DNA from: Cichorium intybus
Lineage: Eukaryota; Streptophyta; Magnoliopsida; Asterales; Asteraceae
NCBI GenBank assembly: GCA_023525715.1
Contig: CM042011.1
Span: 58,260,854 to 58,324,853 of the forward strand
DNA length: 64,000 nucleotides
Reading direction: 5' to 3'
Both the position numbers and the translations under genes were made by a program. Positions within the stretch are counted from its first letter, which is position 1; the number at the start of each line of letters is the position of its first letter. The notes under the pieces are model-generated. The model worked only from the letters and a program-made list of their open reading frames with translations. It ran no database searches and had not been told where the DNA came from. Positions 12,708-23,500 of the stretch are shown here, one piece after another.

Positions 12708-14611
12708 CGAATGTGAATGTGGTGAACGAATTCCCAGATGTGTTTCCAGATGAACTTCCAGGGTTGCCACCAGATCGACAGGTTGAGTTCACGATTGAAC
12801 TAGTTCCGGGAGCTGCACCTGTTGCCCGAGCTCCATACCGATTAGCACCTTCAGAGATGGTGGAATTGAGGAAGCAACTGGAGGAACTGTTAGACAGGGG
12901 TTTCATCAGACCGAGTACATCGCCTTGGGGAGCCCCTATTCTGTTTGTCAAGAAGAAGGATGGGTCAATGCGCATGTGTATTGACTATCGGGAGTTAAAC
13001 AAGATCACGGTGAAGAACAAGTACCCGCTACCCAGAATAGACGATTTGTTTGACCAGCTGCAAGGCGCGTCCTACTTTTCCAAGATTGACCTGAGGTCAG
13101 GATACCACCAGTTGAAGATAAGGGAGTCAGACATTCCGAAGACAGCTTTCCGAACGCGATACGGTCACTATGAGTTTTTGGTGATGCCTTTTGGATTAAC
13201 CAATGCTCCAGCCGTGTTCATGGACCTCATGAACCGAGTGTGTCGACCGTTCCTTGATACCTCGGTGATAGTGTTTATTGATGACATCTTGGTGTATTCC
13301 CGAAGCCAGGCGGAACATGAAGTGCACCTGCGACAAGTGTTGGAGTTGCTTCGCCGGGAGAAGTTGTATGCAAAGTTCTCCAAGTGTGAATTCTGGTTAA
13401 GAGAAGTCCAATTCCTTGGTCATGTAATCAATGCTGAAGGGGTGAAAGTAGATCCAGCAAAGGTTGAAGCCGTGATGAAATGGGAACTGCCTAGAAGTCC
13501 AACTGAAATACGAAGTTTCCTTGGTTTAGCAGGCTATTATAGAAGATTTGTCGAGAATTTCTCTTCGATAGCTGCTCCGTTGACCAAGTTGACTAAGAAA
13601 GGTGAAAAGTTCGTGTGGACTGAAAAGCAACAAGAAGCATTCCAGAAGTCGAAACAAGCTTTATGTGAAGCACCAGTGTTGGCACTACCACAAAGCGGAG
13701 AGGAGTATGTGATTTACAGCGATGCTTCTAGAATTGGTATTGGTTGTGTGCTAATGCAGAAAGGTCGGGCCATAGCCTATGCGTCCCGACAATTGAAAGA
13801 TGCCGAGAAGAAGTATCCAGTTCATGATCTGGAATTAGCTGCTGTGGTTCTAGCATTGAAGTTGTGGAGACATTACTTATACGGTGTAAAGTTTGTCATT
13901 TACACTGATCACAAGAGCTTGAAGTACCTCTTCGACCAGAAGGAGCTTAGTATGAGACAGCAAAGGTGGATGGATCTGCTGAAAGACTTTGATTGTGAAA
14001 TTCAATACCATCCTGGCAAGGCGAACGTGGTGGCAGATGCACTAAGCAGAAAAGAAGCTCCTCTGAAAATTTCATCCGCATGTATGGGTGTAGTAAGCAG
14101 ATTACCAGAATTGATTCGTGCAGCACAAGAAGAAGCATGTAAGCCGGAGAAGGTAAAGAGCGAAATAATGGTTGGATACTTGAAGCATCTGGAAGAAAAT
14201 ACTCAGAAATTGAAGACCTTCAGAGGTCGAATATGGGTCCCTAAACATGGAGAAGCACGGAGTTTACTTCTAGAAGATGCACACTATAGCCGTTATGCGG
14301 TTCATCCGGGCAGTACCAAGATGTACCGGACGCTAAAACCGATGTATTGGTGGCCTGGAATGAAGAGGGACGTCGGAAGATTCGTGGAAAGATGTTTGAC
14401 TTGTCTGCAAGTTAAGTCAAATCATCAGAAGCCGTATGGGGAAATACAACCATTGCCGGTTCCAGAGAAGAAATGGGACCATATTACTATGGATTTTGTG
14501 ACAAAGTTGCCGCGGACACCGCGAGGTTATGATTCTATATGGGTAGTTGTGGATCGATTGACTAAATCGGCACAATTTATACCATATAAAGAAAAGTATA
14601 GAGTAGACTAA
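12698..14611 (+). CDS. gypsy reverse transcriptase-RNase H-integrase (5' part)
   Basis: 637 residues. The RT domain (about 45-225) has the [16 protein letters not shown] block, the LRSGYHQL block and the catalytic FIDD at residue 193, the usual gypsy form of YxDD. RNase H (about 335-460) shows the SDAS aspartate near 342 and TDHKSL near 402. The integrase zinc-binding H-H-C-C segment starts at HPGSTKMYR (about 536). The integrase core begins (MDFVTKLP, first catalytic Asp), but the frame stops at 14609-14611, inside the core. The listed start is where the frame opens; in an intact element this would be continuous with gag-protease. C-to-T changes of glutamine codons would explain both this stop and the next one at about 14717. 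Confidence 0.93.
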   Translation: MGVANVNVVNEFPDVFPDELPGLPPDRQVEFTIELVPGAAPVARAPYRLAPSEMVELRKQLEELLDRGFIRPSTSPWGAPILFVKKKDGSMRMCIDYRELNKITVKNKYPLPRIDDLFDQLQGASYFSKIDLRSGYHQLKIRESDIPKTAFRTRYGHYEFLVMPFGLTNAPAVFMDLMNRVCRPFLDTSVIVFIDDILVYSRSQAEHEVHLRQVLELLRREKLYAKFSKCEFWLREVQFLGHVINAEGVKVDPAKVEAVMKWELPRSPTEIRSFLGLAGYYRRFVENFSSIAAPLTKLTKKGEKFVWTEKQQEAFQKSKQALCEAPVLALPQSGEEYVIYSDASRIGIGCVLMQKGRAIAYASRQLKDAEKKYPVHDLELAAVVLALKLWRHYLYGVKFVIYTDHKSLKYLFDQKELSMRQQRWMDLLKDFDCEIQYHPGKANVVADALSRKEAPLKISSACMGVVSRLPELIRAAQEEACKPEKVKSEIMVGYLKHLEENTQKLKTFRGRIWVPKHGEARSLLLEDAHYSRYAVHPGSTKMYRTLKPMYWWPGMKRDVGRFVERCLTCLQVKSNHQKPYGEIQPLPVPEKKWDHITMDFVTKLPRTPRGYDSIWVVVDRLTKSAQFIPYKEKYRVD

Positions 14612-14725
14612 CTGGCGAAAATCTACATTGATGAGGTAATTTGTCGGCATGGATTACCAGCATCGATTGTGTCGGACAGAGATAGTAGATTTACTTCTCA
14701 TTTTTGGCAGAGTCTTTAAAAGCGA
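14612..14725 (+). pseudogene. integrase core segment between two stop codons
   Basis: In the same frame as both neighbouring pol pieces. It encodes the part of the integrase core with the second catalytic aspartate ([12 protein letters not shown]) and ends at a TAA near 14717. Continuity of the frame on both sides shows that the two nonsense codons are the only breaks here. Confidence 0.85.
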
Positions 14726-15529
14726 TTGGGTACAAAAATACTTATGAGTACCGCATATCACCCGCAGACCGATGGTCAGAGTGAAAGAACAATACAGACT
14801 TTGGAAGACATGTTGAGGACTTGTGTCATAGACTTCGGTGGAAGCTGGGAAGATCATTTGCCTTTAGTGGAATTCGCATACAATAACAGCTATCATTCCA
14901 GCATCCAGATGGCCCCGTATGAAGCCTTGTATGGAGCACCGTGCCGTACTCCGACCTGCTGGACTGAAGTTGGAGAAAAGCCGTTGGCTGGACCTGAAAT
15001 TGTAGCACAGACCGAAGAAAAGATCAAGCTGATACGCGAATATTTGAAGGTAGCTCAGAATCGACAGAAGCAGTATGCGGATAAACGGGTGAAACCGATA
15101 GAATTCCAAGTAGGAGATATGGTAATGCTCAAAGTATCCTCTTGGAAAGGCTTAATTCGTTTTGGGAAGAAAGGAAAGCTGAGTCCTCGCTTCATTGGAC
15201 CTTTCCGTATATCCCAAAGAGTTGGAGCTGTGGCGTATAGACTGGAGTTACCTGATGAACTTCATGGTATACATGATGTATTCCATGTGTCCCATTTGAG
15301 AAAAACGTTGTTTGATAAGTCTCAACATGTACCTCTTGCTGAAGTTGAGGTGGATGAAAAGTTGAGATACCCGGAACAACCCGAACGGGTGCTAGACCGC
15401 AAGACAAGACAGCTGCGAAATAAGAAGATTAGCATGGTGAAAGTCCTTTGGCGTCATCACAAAGGTTCCGACATGACATGGGAGACCGAAAGTGAAATGC
15501 GGGAGAAATACCCTCAACTTTTTGTATGA
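14726..15529 (+). CDS. gypsy integrase C-terminal part with chromodomain
   Basis: 267 residues in the same frame as the preceding pol. Begins with the end of the integrase core (STAYHPQTDGQSERTIQTLE, supplying the catalytic Glu), then a GPY/F-type region (LSPRFIGPFRISQRVG) and a terminal segment YPEQPERVLD...VKVLWRHH...TWETESEM typical of the chromodomain of Tekay-type chromoviruses. That domain directs integration to particular chromatin. The ATG at 14726 is not a real start; it is just the first Met after the nonsense codon. Confidence 0.9.
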   Translation: MGTKILMSTAYHPQTDGQSERTIQTLEDMLRTCVIDFGGSWEDHLPLVEFAYNNSYHSSIQMAPYEALYGAPCRTPTCWTEVGEKPLAGPEIVAQTEEKIKLIREYLKVAQNRQKQYADKRVKPIEFQVGDMVMLKVSSWKGLIRFGKKGKLSPRFIGPFRISQRVGAVAYRLELPDELHGIHDVFHVSHLRKTLFDKSQHVPLAEVEVDEKLRYPEQPERVLDRKTRQLRNKKISMVKVLWRHHKGSDMTWETESEMREKYPQLFV

Positions 15530-15550
15530 TTTCGGGGACGAAATCTCTTA

Positions 15551-15565
15551 AAGGAGGGGAGAATT
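15551..15565 (+). promoter_or_regulatory. polypurine tract
   Basis: aaggaggggagaatt directly before the right LTR start at 15566. It would prime plus-strand synthesis. The preceding 'tttcggggacgaaatct' recurs in related form beside both other gypsy elements here. Confidence 0.85.
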
Positions 15566-17471
15566 TGTAACGTCGAAACATGTTTATTATATAATTATAA
15601 TAAAAAGGGCGAAATGGTCATTTTACCTCAAAAGGGTAATTTGGTCTTTTTGACAGAAAATGACTTGTTTCGTAATAATATTTTAAGTCTTGGACTTAAA
15701 ATGTTATAAAAATGTGATTTTTGTCATAAATTGTGTTAATTGTGGCAAAAGTTTAAGACTTAGAACTTTAAGGACCAAAAATGTAAAATGGGGAGGTATA
15801 AAAGAAACACTTGTGCAGAATTTTGGGAGTTACGGGAGAGACTTGGAGCTGATTTTCTGCAGTGGATTTGAAGTTCTTGAAGGCGTGGAAGTTGCAAGTT
15901 TGATTATAGCATTCAAAAGGGTATAATTGGAAGATTTTGAGGTAAATATTCCAAGTCTTGATTGTTTGTTCTTGAGGATTTTGTAGAACTCAAAAACTGC
16001 AATTGCAGCCATGATCATGTGATTAAAATGGTTAGATGCTTCCATTAAGTCATTATAACAAGAGCTTAACTCAACAAAATAGAAGTAGGTTGTTATAATA
16101 GATGAATTTGAAGTTTTGGGGTTGTTAGAAAAAAGAACCCTAATTCTTGTGTGATTTGATTGAGGGTGTTTTGATGGTTAAAAACCTTGTTAATATGTAA
16201 GGTTTTAGCCTAGGAACAAACCCCAAGCGATTAAGAACGGAAATAAGCACTTAATGGACCAAATCTGCAAGCTACAGTGCACAACTCGCGACTGGCCAGG
16301 AGGTCTGCCCAGGCGCCAGGCGCAGTGCGCCCTGGAGCCAGGCGGGGTGCGCCCAGGCGCAGTGCGCCCTGACCCTGGCGCAGTGCGCCTCCAAGGCAGT
16401 GGCCAGGCAGGAACTTTGAAACGCTAACTTTTGCTTGGCTTGTCCGATTTAGCTCAAATTTGAACCATAGGCTCGTTATGGTCTAAAAAGTTTGGGAAAA
16501 TTTTCATATCGAGTTTTCGACCCCTCGGGGGCACTGTAGACCGATCCGAATGCCTCGGTGAATAATAAAATTCACATAAAGTTAGTAAACGGAAAGTTTT
16601 TTAACTAGGCATTATTTATAATGATATTGTATTGAACTCTAGTGTATTAGAGTTAATTGAAATGGTATATTAACCTATAATCATTGTGAAATAATGGAAT
16701 TATAGGTACGGGACAAAATCTTACGAAACACATTGAAAGGCAAGAACCGCTAAGAGCTAGTTGTAGCAAACCTTCAGGTGAGTAATCTCACTCGTATTTG
16801 ATGTGATATATGATTGTTGAGCAGCTGCGGATTGAAAATAGTTTTGGGGACGAAAAATGACAGATATTTGATTTGATATGACAATACCAGATAAGCCGTG
16901 AGTCTTTAATAGACAAGAACGGAGCTGTGAGTCAAATCTTTATTGACAATACCGGAACCAGCCGTGAGTCAATAAAAATAAATAGACAAGACCGGAACCA
17001 GCCGTGAGTCTAGGCAACAGCGGGCTAACCCGTGAGCCATATTTAAACTTATATAGACAAGACCGGAACCAGCCGTGAGTCTAGGCAACAGCGGGATTTT
17101 CCTATGAGCCATGTTTGATTTTGTATTGTATGAAATTACATATTTGACTTTGTATAGAGAATTTTATTCTTATACATGTAGTATTTGATTTGATTATTCA
17201 CTGGGCTTTATAGCTCACAGTTTATGTGATATGTCCCTGCAGGTGAGCGTGATCCCGCGAAGGGAAAAGATAAAGTCCGTGACTGAGGACTTAGTGTTGA
17301 AGTAATACCCGGCTTGAAGAATGTATAATATTTAATGTATTGTACTTCGTGATACTCTTGTACTCGAATTATATTAACTAATACCCCTTATTATGTTTTA
17401 TTTGTATAATATTTGGTTGGAAAAATGAAAAATTTTTGGGGTGTTTTTGGTTAATTAAGTCGGGTGTTACA
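15566..17471 (+). repeat. 3' LTR of the Tekay-like element
   Basis: 1906 bp against 1891 bp for the 5' LTR. The extra 15 bp is a duplication of the 'ggcgcagtgcgccctg' unit in the GC-rich island near 16357. Otherwise nearly identical. Confidence 0.95.
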
Positions 17472-17476
17472 TAACA

Positions 17477-18079
17477 TATCATACAATTCATTAGAATTTT
17501 CATACAAATTCAATCAAGTGTTCATATCAAAATAGCCATATACAATCCTACAATCAAAACTTTATATACATATTATCTAAGAATCAATATCATGCAATTA
17601 AGTTCTTAAAATATCATACAATTCATTATAATTTTAATACAATTTCAATCAATTGTGTATATCAAAACTAGTTTTTATAACTAACATTAACAACAACTAT
17701 ATACATTATCTCCAAACAAACATATTTTACATAAATCATGAAATAACAATTAAAACACCAAATAATCACAAAAATCTAAGTTTAATATATAAGAAAATTA
17801 CCTTTTTGTAAAAAATTACAAGTATCTTCCGTTGGAGATTGATCTTTCAACAAAATAAGCTTCAAAACCACAAAAGAACATGAAACAATCATTAAAACTA
17901 CAATAAATTACAAACCCTAAGTTTAATATACGAGAAATTACCTTTATTGTAGAAGATTACAAGAAAAAAAGCTTCAAAAACATCCAAAACCATGGCTGGA
18001 ATCGCAGGAACTCGAGAGAAAAATTTGGGGCTTTCACTAGATAGAATGCGTGAAAGAGGAGACTGCTGGGTGAAATTCG
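17477..18079. other. CACTA internal DNA right of the gypsy insertion
   Basis: AT-rich. It contains two related segments (about 17745-17830 and 17893-17965) around 'aagtttaatatayragaaa' / 'attacctttttgta', a small internal duplication. No gene seen. Confidence 0.4.
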
Positions 18080-18510
18080 CTTTAAGGCTTTAGGGGCGAC
18101 ACCCTTTAGGGCTGACATAGGGCTTTAGGGGCGACATCCGGAAAAAAACGGGGGAAAGGTTACCACTTTTTTTTCCACCGTAGGATCCCTCTTTCTTTCT
18201 ACGGCCAAGATTAAACCAAGCGATAGCATCCGGATCACAATATTAGCGGCGACACCCTTTAGGGGCGACGCCGGGCTTTAGGGGCGACATGTGATTTCAC
18301 AAGGAGGGAAAATCTCCCGCCTGATTTTTGACCGTCCGATTGGATAGGGTTTCGATGGCTAGGATTTAAAACGGTGGACACGATCGGATCCCGGTATTAG
18401 CGGCGACCCCTTTAGGGGCGACATGAGCTTTAGTGGCGACACCCGGCTCGTCAGGCTTGTTGTCGCCCCTAAAGCTCATGTCGCCCCTAAAGGGGGCGCC
18501 GCTAAAAGCA
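18080..18510. repeat. CACTA right subterminal repeats
   Basis: At least ten copies of 'tttaggggcgaca' or its complement 'tgtcgcccctaaa', including an inverted cluster at 18440-18495 capable of forming a hairpin with the adjacent plus-orientation copies. Confidence 0.85.
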
Positions 18511-18528
18511 CTAATTCTTGTAGTGATA

Positions 18529-18567
18529 ATACCCTCAAAACTCATCGACTATTTTTATAATTGGCTC

Positions 18568-18658
<91 letters not shown>

Positions 18659-19260
18659 TACCAACTTCCGATTCACTCATATAATCAACTATTCATTTCA
18701 TTTTTTCTTTTTTCAGATCCATAACTACTAAATTCAGATCATAATATTATTCTTAAAACATTTGATACAAGTTCCAAATAAGCTTTTATTTGGAAATAGC
18801 AATTTTGATTCTTCTTATAGCAAACTTTTATATTTACGTTTTTTCCCCTCAACTAATTTCGAATTAATTCATTTCATCTCTGTTTATTATAAAATTATAT
18901 TATTGGTATTTCGTAAGTTACGATTCTGGTCCCTTATTATATTTTAAAGTTACATTTTTCGTCATTTATATAATTTGTTTTTTGTCGAGCTACGTTTTTC
19001 AATATACCGGGCTTCCGCAGCATCGCGCGGACAGTCCAAAACTAGTTTTATTTATTTACTAAAAACGAATTATATATTTATAATAGATTATAAGAGTAGC
19101 TACGTATTTAAAAAAAACCACAATTGTCAAGTCTCTCTCAAATTAACGATAAGCATGACATATTATCAGGCTATAAGGTGGCAATATATATCCCCGAAAA
19201 TAAGCATGGAGGAAGAATAACTCATCGTCGCGGTATTGATCGGAAGACAGTTGAATAACA
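18529..19260. other. intergenic DNA with (TA)n
   Basis: A (TA)n tract of about 85 bp at 18570-18655. The rest is AT-rich with no recognisable gene. It includes the upstream region of the dioxygenase gene. Confidence 0.5.
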
Positions 19261-19267
19261 ATCCAAA

Positions 19268-21169
19268 ATGGCCACCGTGATACGAACTCATCCCATACTA
19301 AGCCCGTATCACGCCATAAGCCCAAGTGTAGAACTCACTCCCAAAAGCTAGCTTGTAGGAGGAGGGGACACTTAGACTTATAAGCCACTAATAGAATTTA
19401 TTTTCTACCAATGTGGGATTGTAACAATACCCCACGCTTTGAAGAGCCAACGTCCTCGTTGGTCACGGCTATGTTGGTCACGGTTGGCACCCCCTTTTTG
19501 GTCCAAGCCACCACTCCATAGGCCACCACTCCGAGCCATTGTTGGTCACGGCTACGTTGGTCACGGTTGGCACCCTCCTTTCGGGTCCAAGCCACCACTC
19601 CGCAGGCCACCACTCCAAGGGTTGGAACCTCGAAAGATGGGGACGGCTCTGATACCAATTGATACGAACCCATCCCATACTAGGCCCGTATCAAGCCATA
19701 AGCCTAAGTGTAGAACTCACTCCCAAAAGCCAGCTTGTAGGAGGAGGGGACACTTGGACTTATAAGCCACCAATAGGATTTACTTCCGACCGATGTAGGA
19801 TCGTAACACACCGTCTCCGGAAACTTCTTCCGACATGTAGAGCTACCTCAGCAAAAACCTCAGGACAACGGCGTTCTTTTTCCAGCTGTGTTATCCCCAA
19901 ACCATATCACTGTTTCTCCTGCAATAACACTCGGTGATTTCGAAGAAGCGATCAGAGCTCATAAGCCATGGCTGGAGTCTATTCTCAAGAAAAGCGGCGC
20001 TAGTCTCTTCCGAGGCTTCCCTGTCACCTCACCTTCCGACTTCAACAACGTCGTCGAAGCTTTTGGCTATCCTGAATTCCCCTACATGGCCGGTCGAGCC
20101 GCTCGAACGAAAGTCATTGGCCGAGTTTACACTGCAAATGAAACTCCTCCCGAGGAAACAATTCCTTTCCATCATGAGATGGCTTATGTAAATTTCTTGG
20201 TTCTGTTACGTGTCTATCCAATCACTTGCATAATCAATTTGGTTTTTACTGTTAACAATAAGATATGTGGCTTACGTAGTTCTCTCCCGTATGAGTCCTT
20301 TCTGCTCAAAGCTCCTGCACTTAAAGCCATTTCATTTCACCTTGTGGTTTTATTTAATTATTGATCATGCGAGTTCTTCTTATTTCGACTAAACTTTTAC
20401 AATTTTGGGATGTATATATATATCGTTGATATGAATTTGGATCTCACTGTTCTTACAGGTTCCTGATTTCCCCACCAAGTTGTTTTTCTTTTGTGACGAA
20501 GAACCAGGAGCCGGGGGAGAAACTCCAATTGTTTTGAGTCATATCATATATGACAAGATGAAAGAGAAGCACCCGGAGTTTGTTGCGAAACTTGAGGAGC
20601 ATGGATTGACGTATTCAGACATAGCACACGATGAAAACGATTCATCAACCTTCAGCGGGAATGGTTGGAAGTCGGCATTCAAAACCGATGACAGGAAAGT
20701 TGCTGAGGAAAGGTGTGTTTCTTCACGATTTACATTGAATCCCATAATACATGTGAGTTCAAATATATCCAAAAATGGCTCACGAAAGTCCTCCATTGAC
20801 AGGGCAGCTAAGCTTGGAGTGAAGCTGGAATGGATTGGTAATGCTGCAAAAGTTACATCAGCTGCAATGCCAGCCATCAGGTTTGACAAAGAGAGTCGCC
20901 GGAAAACATGGTTCAACAGTCTTGCTACTACTTACAGAGGTCCTGCAAGCGAAAACTTTTGTGGGGGAGATACATCGGCGGAGTTTGGTAATGGTTACCC
21001 TTTGCCTGATCATGTTATAGAAGACAACTTCAAAATCCTGGATGAAGAGTGTGTTGCAATACCTTGGAATAAAGGCGATATTCTGGTTATTGATAATTTG
21101 ATGGTTCTTCATGGCCGCCGACCACTACTAAAGCCGCCACGTCGTATACTAGCTTCCCTTTGCAAGTGA
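19268..21169 (+). CDS. Fe(II)/2-oxoglutarate dioxygenase, At3g21360-like (copy A, TRIM-interrupted)
   Basis: TauD/TfdA-fold protein of the plant 'clavaminate synthase-like' group; the substrate is not known to me. Exons: 19268-19277 plus 19814-20187 (split by a TRIM), 20459-20712 and 20803-21169. They total 1005 nt, or 334 residues, close to the family's usual ~330. The frame is intact if the TRIM and one CACCG copy are ignored. Conserved blocks are LFRGFPV, the metal-binding HHEM (H-x-E), ETPIVLSHIIY, WFNS and IDNLMVLHGRRP with the distal His, then PPRRILASLCK with the 2-oxoglutarate-binding Arg. Introns are GT-AG. Intron 2 (20713-20802) is exactly 90 nt without a stop, so the unspliced frame also reads through. 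As it stands the start codon and first three codons are cut off by 531 bp; no in-frame ATG follows until about residue 96. Whether an altered transcript exists cannot be told from DNA. Confidence 0.88.
19278..19808 (-). mobile_element. TRIM (terminal-repeat retrotransposon in miniature)
   Basis: Two 149-bp direct repeats (19278-19426, 19660-19808) starting TGATACGAAC and ending GTAACA flank 233 bp. Next to the right repeat lies 'ggctctgataccaat', the inverse complement of a tRNA-iMet primer-binding site, so the element points to the minus strand. Next to the left repeat 'taccccacgcttt' is the complement of a purine tract. CACCG occurs on both sides (19273-19277, 19809-19813), the expected 5-bp target duplication. 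No coding capacity. The interior has a duplicated 'ggtcacggctacgttgg' segment. Confidence 0.9.
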
Positions 21170-21689
21170 TAAAAAGGTGTTGTAGTTTATAAATACCGAG
21201 CGATAAAATAATGGAAATGGCAAGCTAATAAAAAAAACAAGATCATGTAATTTCCCGATCTGTGTTTTTATAGTATGGAATTAAATGGATGTTTGATCTT
21301 TTATATCCGTTTTGGGTTATATAATTAGTAATTGACATTTGTTACACGCATTGCTGTTTTTGCTAACTTTTTAAACGATGGCAAATTGGTAAGTCATAAC
21401 TAATTACTCAAAATGACAAGTTTTCTGGAAGTGTCAAGCGGTCGGGTTGGGTGATAGACACATTTTTTTTTAACTTTACAAATAATTAATTTTTAAATAT
21501 AACTGTAAAAAGTAAGTTATTACTTGTATTAAAGAAAAAAATATTTTTAAAAATTTTAGATTATTAGTGTGGCCGGTGTGGAGCGGGAAGGAAGTTGGGA
21601 TGGGAGGGGACCACCGGTGGTGGCTACACCCCTTTTATGCGGTACCGAAAAATGGGAGTATGCTAGGCATATCCTATAGAATTTTGAGA
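21170..21689. other. 3' flank of dioxygenase copy A
   Basis: AT-rich. From about 21320 to 21670 it matches 27217-27640 downstream of copy B, so it marks the right end of the tandem duplication. No additional gene. Confidence 0.7.
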
Positions 21690-23500
21690 ATGAAAACTTC
21701 TTAATCTGTTGAACGATCCCAATGGGAATTTAAATACACAGTCCATTTCCACGTGTTTAGTTCTTTTATGGAAAACTGGATTATTGACGATGTGACTAGC
21801 TGCTTGATTGTGACAGAACAGTGGAGTAGGTCCTACTTGCGGTGGGTGCGTAAGATTTTTAACAGCCAACGAACCCAAAGAACTTCACTAATGGTAATAG
21901 CCATGCCTTGGTATTCTGCTTCAGCAAACGAACGCGAGACCACGTTTTGTTTCTTTGTTTTCCATGAGTTTGGATCTCCGCCCATAAGTAACAAAAAAAC
22001 CGGCCCTTGAGCGTCGAGTTAAGCTGCAACCCAACCAATCTGAATCACAGTATGCCATGAGCTCTAAGTGACCCCTTTCCGGTATTAATATACCTTGACC
22101 TAGAGTCGTCTTCAAATATCGAAGCACTCTTAATGCCGCATTCACGTGCTCTTCTTTGGGATCCGACACTATTTGACTCAACATATTGACTGCATAGGCA
22201 ATGTCATGCCTAGTCGCTTGAAGATACAAAAATCTTCCAACCGGTCGTCGATATTAATGACTCACATATACCCGTGGGCTATCATAACACTGCCCCAACT
22301 GCAAGTTTTGCTCCATAGAGAATGAGCTAGGCCTGCATCGAGTCATACCACTATCTTCCAAAATATCAAGAGTGTACTTCCGTTGGCTTAGGAAAATTCC
22401 TTCAGATGTCTTGGCTACCTCGATCCCAAGAAAGTACTTCACTGGCCCAAGTCTTTAATGCTAAATTGTTTATCAAGCTAGTTCTTCACTTCTTCGTGTC
22501 ACGTATCTTGGCAGCATCATTACCTATGATAATCACATCATCAACGTAGATCCGTGCAACAACAAAAACATCACCTTTCTTACTATGAACAGAGAGGCAT
22601 CATCATGTGTTTGTTGGAAGTTTATTTAGGTTAGTGTCGTAATGAACTTCTAATACTAGTTGTGTGAGGCCTGTCTAAGTCTATAAAGAGACTTTCTCAA
22701 TCTGCAAACCCTTGAATCTCCTTCCTTTGCAAAGCCTATGGTATCTTTATGTACACCTGCTCATAGAGATCCCCATGCAAGAAGGTGTTCTTAACGTCTA
22801 ATTGATGAATAATCTAATCCTTTTTAGCAGCTATGGCAAGCAAAGTTTGTATCGTAACCAGTTTTCCAACAGGTACAAAAGTATCATGGAAATCAACACA
22901 TTCCATCTGCGTTGCGTGAACCCTTTTGCAACTAATCGCGCCTTGTATAATTCTACTTCTCCATTTGGCTTGTATTTTACTTTATATACCCATTTGGAAT
23001 CAACTACACGTTTCCCCGCCAACAATTCCTCAAGAGTCCATGTACCATTTTCTTTGAGTGCCTTGATCTCTCTTTGCATTGCTTCTCACCATATGCTGTT
23101 TTGTGCAGCTTGTTTGAAATGCTTTGGCTCATCTATCGAGCTAATAGTTGATAGAAAGGCTTTATGTTGCTCAGAGAAATTATAATAAGTAACATAATTG
23201 TAAAGAGAAAGTACCGTAGAGGCAACTTGATTGTGTGCAGCTTGCGCATTGTCTACCGATGGAGGCAACTTAACTACGAAGTCTTCAAGCCTTTTTGGTT
23301 GTACCCGGTTCTTCTTTCTCGTTGGTTACATGGTTTTTGGTCATGTGATTCATTATTGACGTTTAATTTTTGCTCAACTTCAGTTGACTGTGATTCATTA
23401 TTCTCTCCTTCATCACCTTGGTTATTGACAATCTCTGGGCCTTCATTGTGTACTCCCTCATCGCCTTGATTATTGACAACTTCTGGGCTTTCATCATATC
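21690..23500 (-). pseudogene. Ty1/copia pol remnant (RT-RNase H)
   Basis: Read on the minus strand from 23500 down. An acidic linker with repeated VNNQGDEG comes first, then the block before RT (HKAFLSTISSIDEPKHFKQA), the RT start (MQREIKALKENGTWTLEEL), the catalytic YVDD in IYVDDVIIIGND (22537-22548), VKYFLGIEVAKTSEGIFLSQ, and RNase H (CDSDWLGC; KHVEMDC). Several frameshifts and stop codons interrupt it. The middle of RT (about 22565-22830) is poorly conserved. LTRs were not found. It lies between the two dioxygenase copies. Confidence 0.85.

Larger units (their letters stand above)
8876..17471 (+). mobile_element. Ty3/gypsy chromovirus (Tekay-like), full length
   Basis: Two LTRs (8876-10766 and 15566-17471), a tRNA-iMet-type primer-binding site, gag-protease, reverse transcriptase-RNase H-integrase and a C-terminal chromodomain-like region, then a polypurine tract. 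TAACA duplications flank it (8871-8875, 17472-17476). By eye the LTRs differ at about a dozen substitutions plus one 15-bp indel, so the insertion is recent. Despite that, pol has two stop codons and gag-pro is out of frame with RT, so this copy is not autonomous. The placement in Tekay/Del rests on domain order and the C-terminal pattern and is an inference. Confidence 0.92.
6351..18525 (-). mobile_element. CACTA (En/Spm) transposon, split by gypsy insertion
   Basis: The left terminus (tactacaatgattagtgg, 6351) and right terminus (inverse complement cactacaagaattagtgc, ending 18525) form imperfect inverted repeats of the CACTA type; the leftmost C has become T. Both are flanked by ATA (6348-6350, 18526-18528), the expected 3-bp target duplication. 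Subterminal regions (6365-6660 and 18080-18510) carry many copies of 'gtcgcccctaaa' in both orientations, as expected for transposase-binding repeats. Internally there is only a PttA-type gene; no TNP2-like catalytic transposase is visible. Without the nested gypsy element the length is about 3.6 kb. Probably non-autonomous. Confidence 0.85.

Noticed and set aside
19888..20364. Apparent independent gene start in dioxygenase exon 1
   Set aside because: The position is a GTG within the exon, not a plant start codon; the frame simply continues from the true ATG at 19268 across the TRIM.
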